5,960 nt of DNA from an uncultured Ruminococcus sp. (lineage in GTDB: Bacteria; Bacillota; Clostridia; Oscillospirales; Ruminococcaceae), in contig CAMHMM010000121.1 of NCBI GenBank assembly GCA_946186215.1, positions 1 through 5,960 of the forward strand, given 5' to 3'. The number at the start of each line of letters is the position of its first letter. Within the stretch, counting starts at the first letter, position 1. Shown here in pieces: positions 5,557 through 5,960 of the stretch. Made by a program: the position numbers and the translations under genes. The notes under the pieces are model-generated. The model was not told where the DNA came from. It saw nothing but the letters and a program-made list of their open reading frames with translations, and did not search any database.

Positions 5557-5960
5557 TTGACCGATATTCTTATAATTGAGGATAATGAGAGCCTGGGGCA
5601 GCTTACTGCGGATTTTCTCCGGAAGCAAGGCTGGACTGTTGAGCTTGCAGACAATGCAGAGCTTGGACTGGATCGCCTTAAAAGCGAGACCTACAAGCTT
5701 TTGCTTCTTGATGTGATGCTCCCGGGGATGGATGGTTTTGATGCGCTGGCCGAGATACGGGAAAGCCGCGATATGCCTGTTATCATGATGAGTGCAAAGA
5801 CCGATGATGACAGCAAGATACTGGGACTTGAGATAGGTGCGGATGACTATATAGACAAGCCCTTTTCAATACCTGTTCTTGTTTCAAAGATAAAGGCGCT
5901 CATGCGGCGTTCCTATGAATCGACAGGGGAGAAAAGCGTCGTTTCGGCCTGCGGTCTGAC
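5557..5960 (+). CDS. Response regulator, probably OmpR/PhoB family (3' end outside window)
   Basis: TTG 5557 opens a frame that runs off the right edge; about 134 residues are visible. The TTG start is well supported: an in-frame stop at 5548-5550 forbids an earlier start, AGGGGTGA precedes it, and the protein begins at once with the receiver strand MTDILIIEDN. The receiver domain is complete: acidic pair E8/D9, phosphate-accepting D52 in LLLLDVMLPGMDGFD (48-62), S79 in VIMMSAK, and K101 in GADDYIDKPFS (94-104). DDYIDKPF followed by LVSKIKALMRRS is the pattern of OmpR-type regulators, so a winged-helix DNA-binding domain is expected after the linker, outside the window. It lies 35 nt after the hydrolase with no terminator between, so it is probably cotranscribed with the transporter. 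A histidine kinase gene probably follows. A likely target is the operon's own promoter with its 11-bp direct repeats (inference). Confidence 0.92.
   Translation, partial: MTDILIIEDNESLGQLTADFLRKQGWTVELADNAELGLDRLKSETYKLLLLDVMLPGMDGFDALAEIRESRDMPVIMMSAKTDDDSKILGLEIGADDYIDKPFSIPVLVSKIKALMRRSYESTGEKSVVSACGL

Noticed and set aside
1..5960. CRISPR arrays, tRNA or rRNA genes, insertion sequences, phage attachment sites
   Set aside because: No spaced repeat array, cloverleaf, ribosomal segment, transposase or terminal inverted repeats were seen; the window is filled by the five genes and one 252-bp gap.

Overview
The window looks like chromosomal DNA of an anaerobic Bacillota, most likely a Clostridia of the Ruminococcus/Oscillospiraceae type. 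The grounds are a SpoIIE-type phosphatase, a lipobox lipoprotein, GAGGTG-type ribosome binding sites, AT-rich intergenic DNA between moderately GC-rich genes, and frequent ATA and CTT codons. This placement is inference from style; no marker gene is present. All genes are on the + strand.

Layout. Bases 1-624 are the C-terminal part of a SpoIIE/RsbU-like PP2C serine phosphatase whose start lies off the left edge. A strong intrinsic terminator (706-738) closes that unit. A promoter region (802-863) follows, with a perfect -10 box (TATAAT), a poor -35, and a dense set of direct and inverted repeats. It drives a compact run of four genes: an 803-residue duplicated FtsX/MacB-type ABC permease (913-3324), its ATPase (3321-4079, ATGA overlap), a lipid-anchored C45-family N-terminal-nucleophile amide hydrolase (4094-5521), and an OmpR-type response regulator (from 5557, TTG start, cut by the right edge). 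No terminator is visible between these four genes. A sensor kinase is expected next, outside the window.

How the genes may work together (inference). The ABC pair has the shape of exporters or lipid/peptide-extracting machines that act on substrates at the outer face of the membrane. The hydrolase would sit on the same face, tethered by its lipidated cysteine, and could cleave an amide bond in an acylated or peptidic compound. The response regulator would sense the stress with an unseen kinase and control the operon. In the promoter, two TTTTTAA repeats exactly 11 bp apart replace a good -35 element, which is the arrangement expected for activation by a PhoB/OmpR-family regulator. The transporter, surface acylase and two-component regulator together are the most interesting feature: a possible sensing and detoxification module for acylated peptides, antibiotics or signal molecules, or alternatively a processing and export module.
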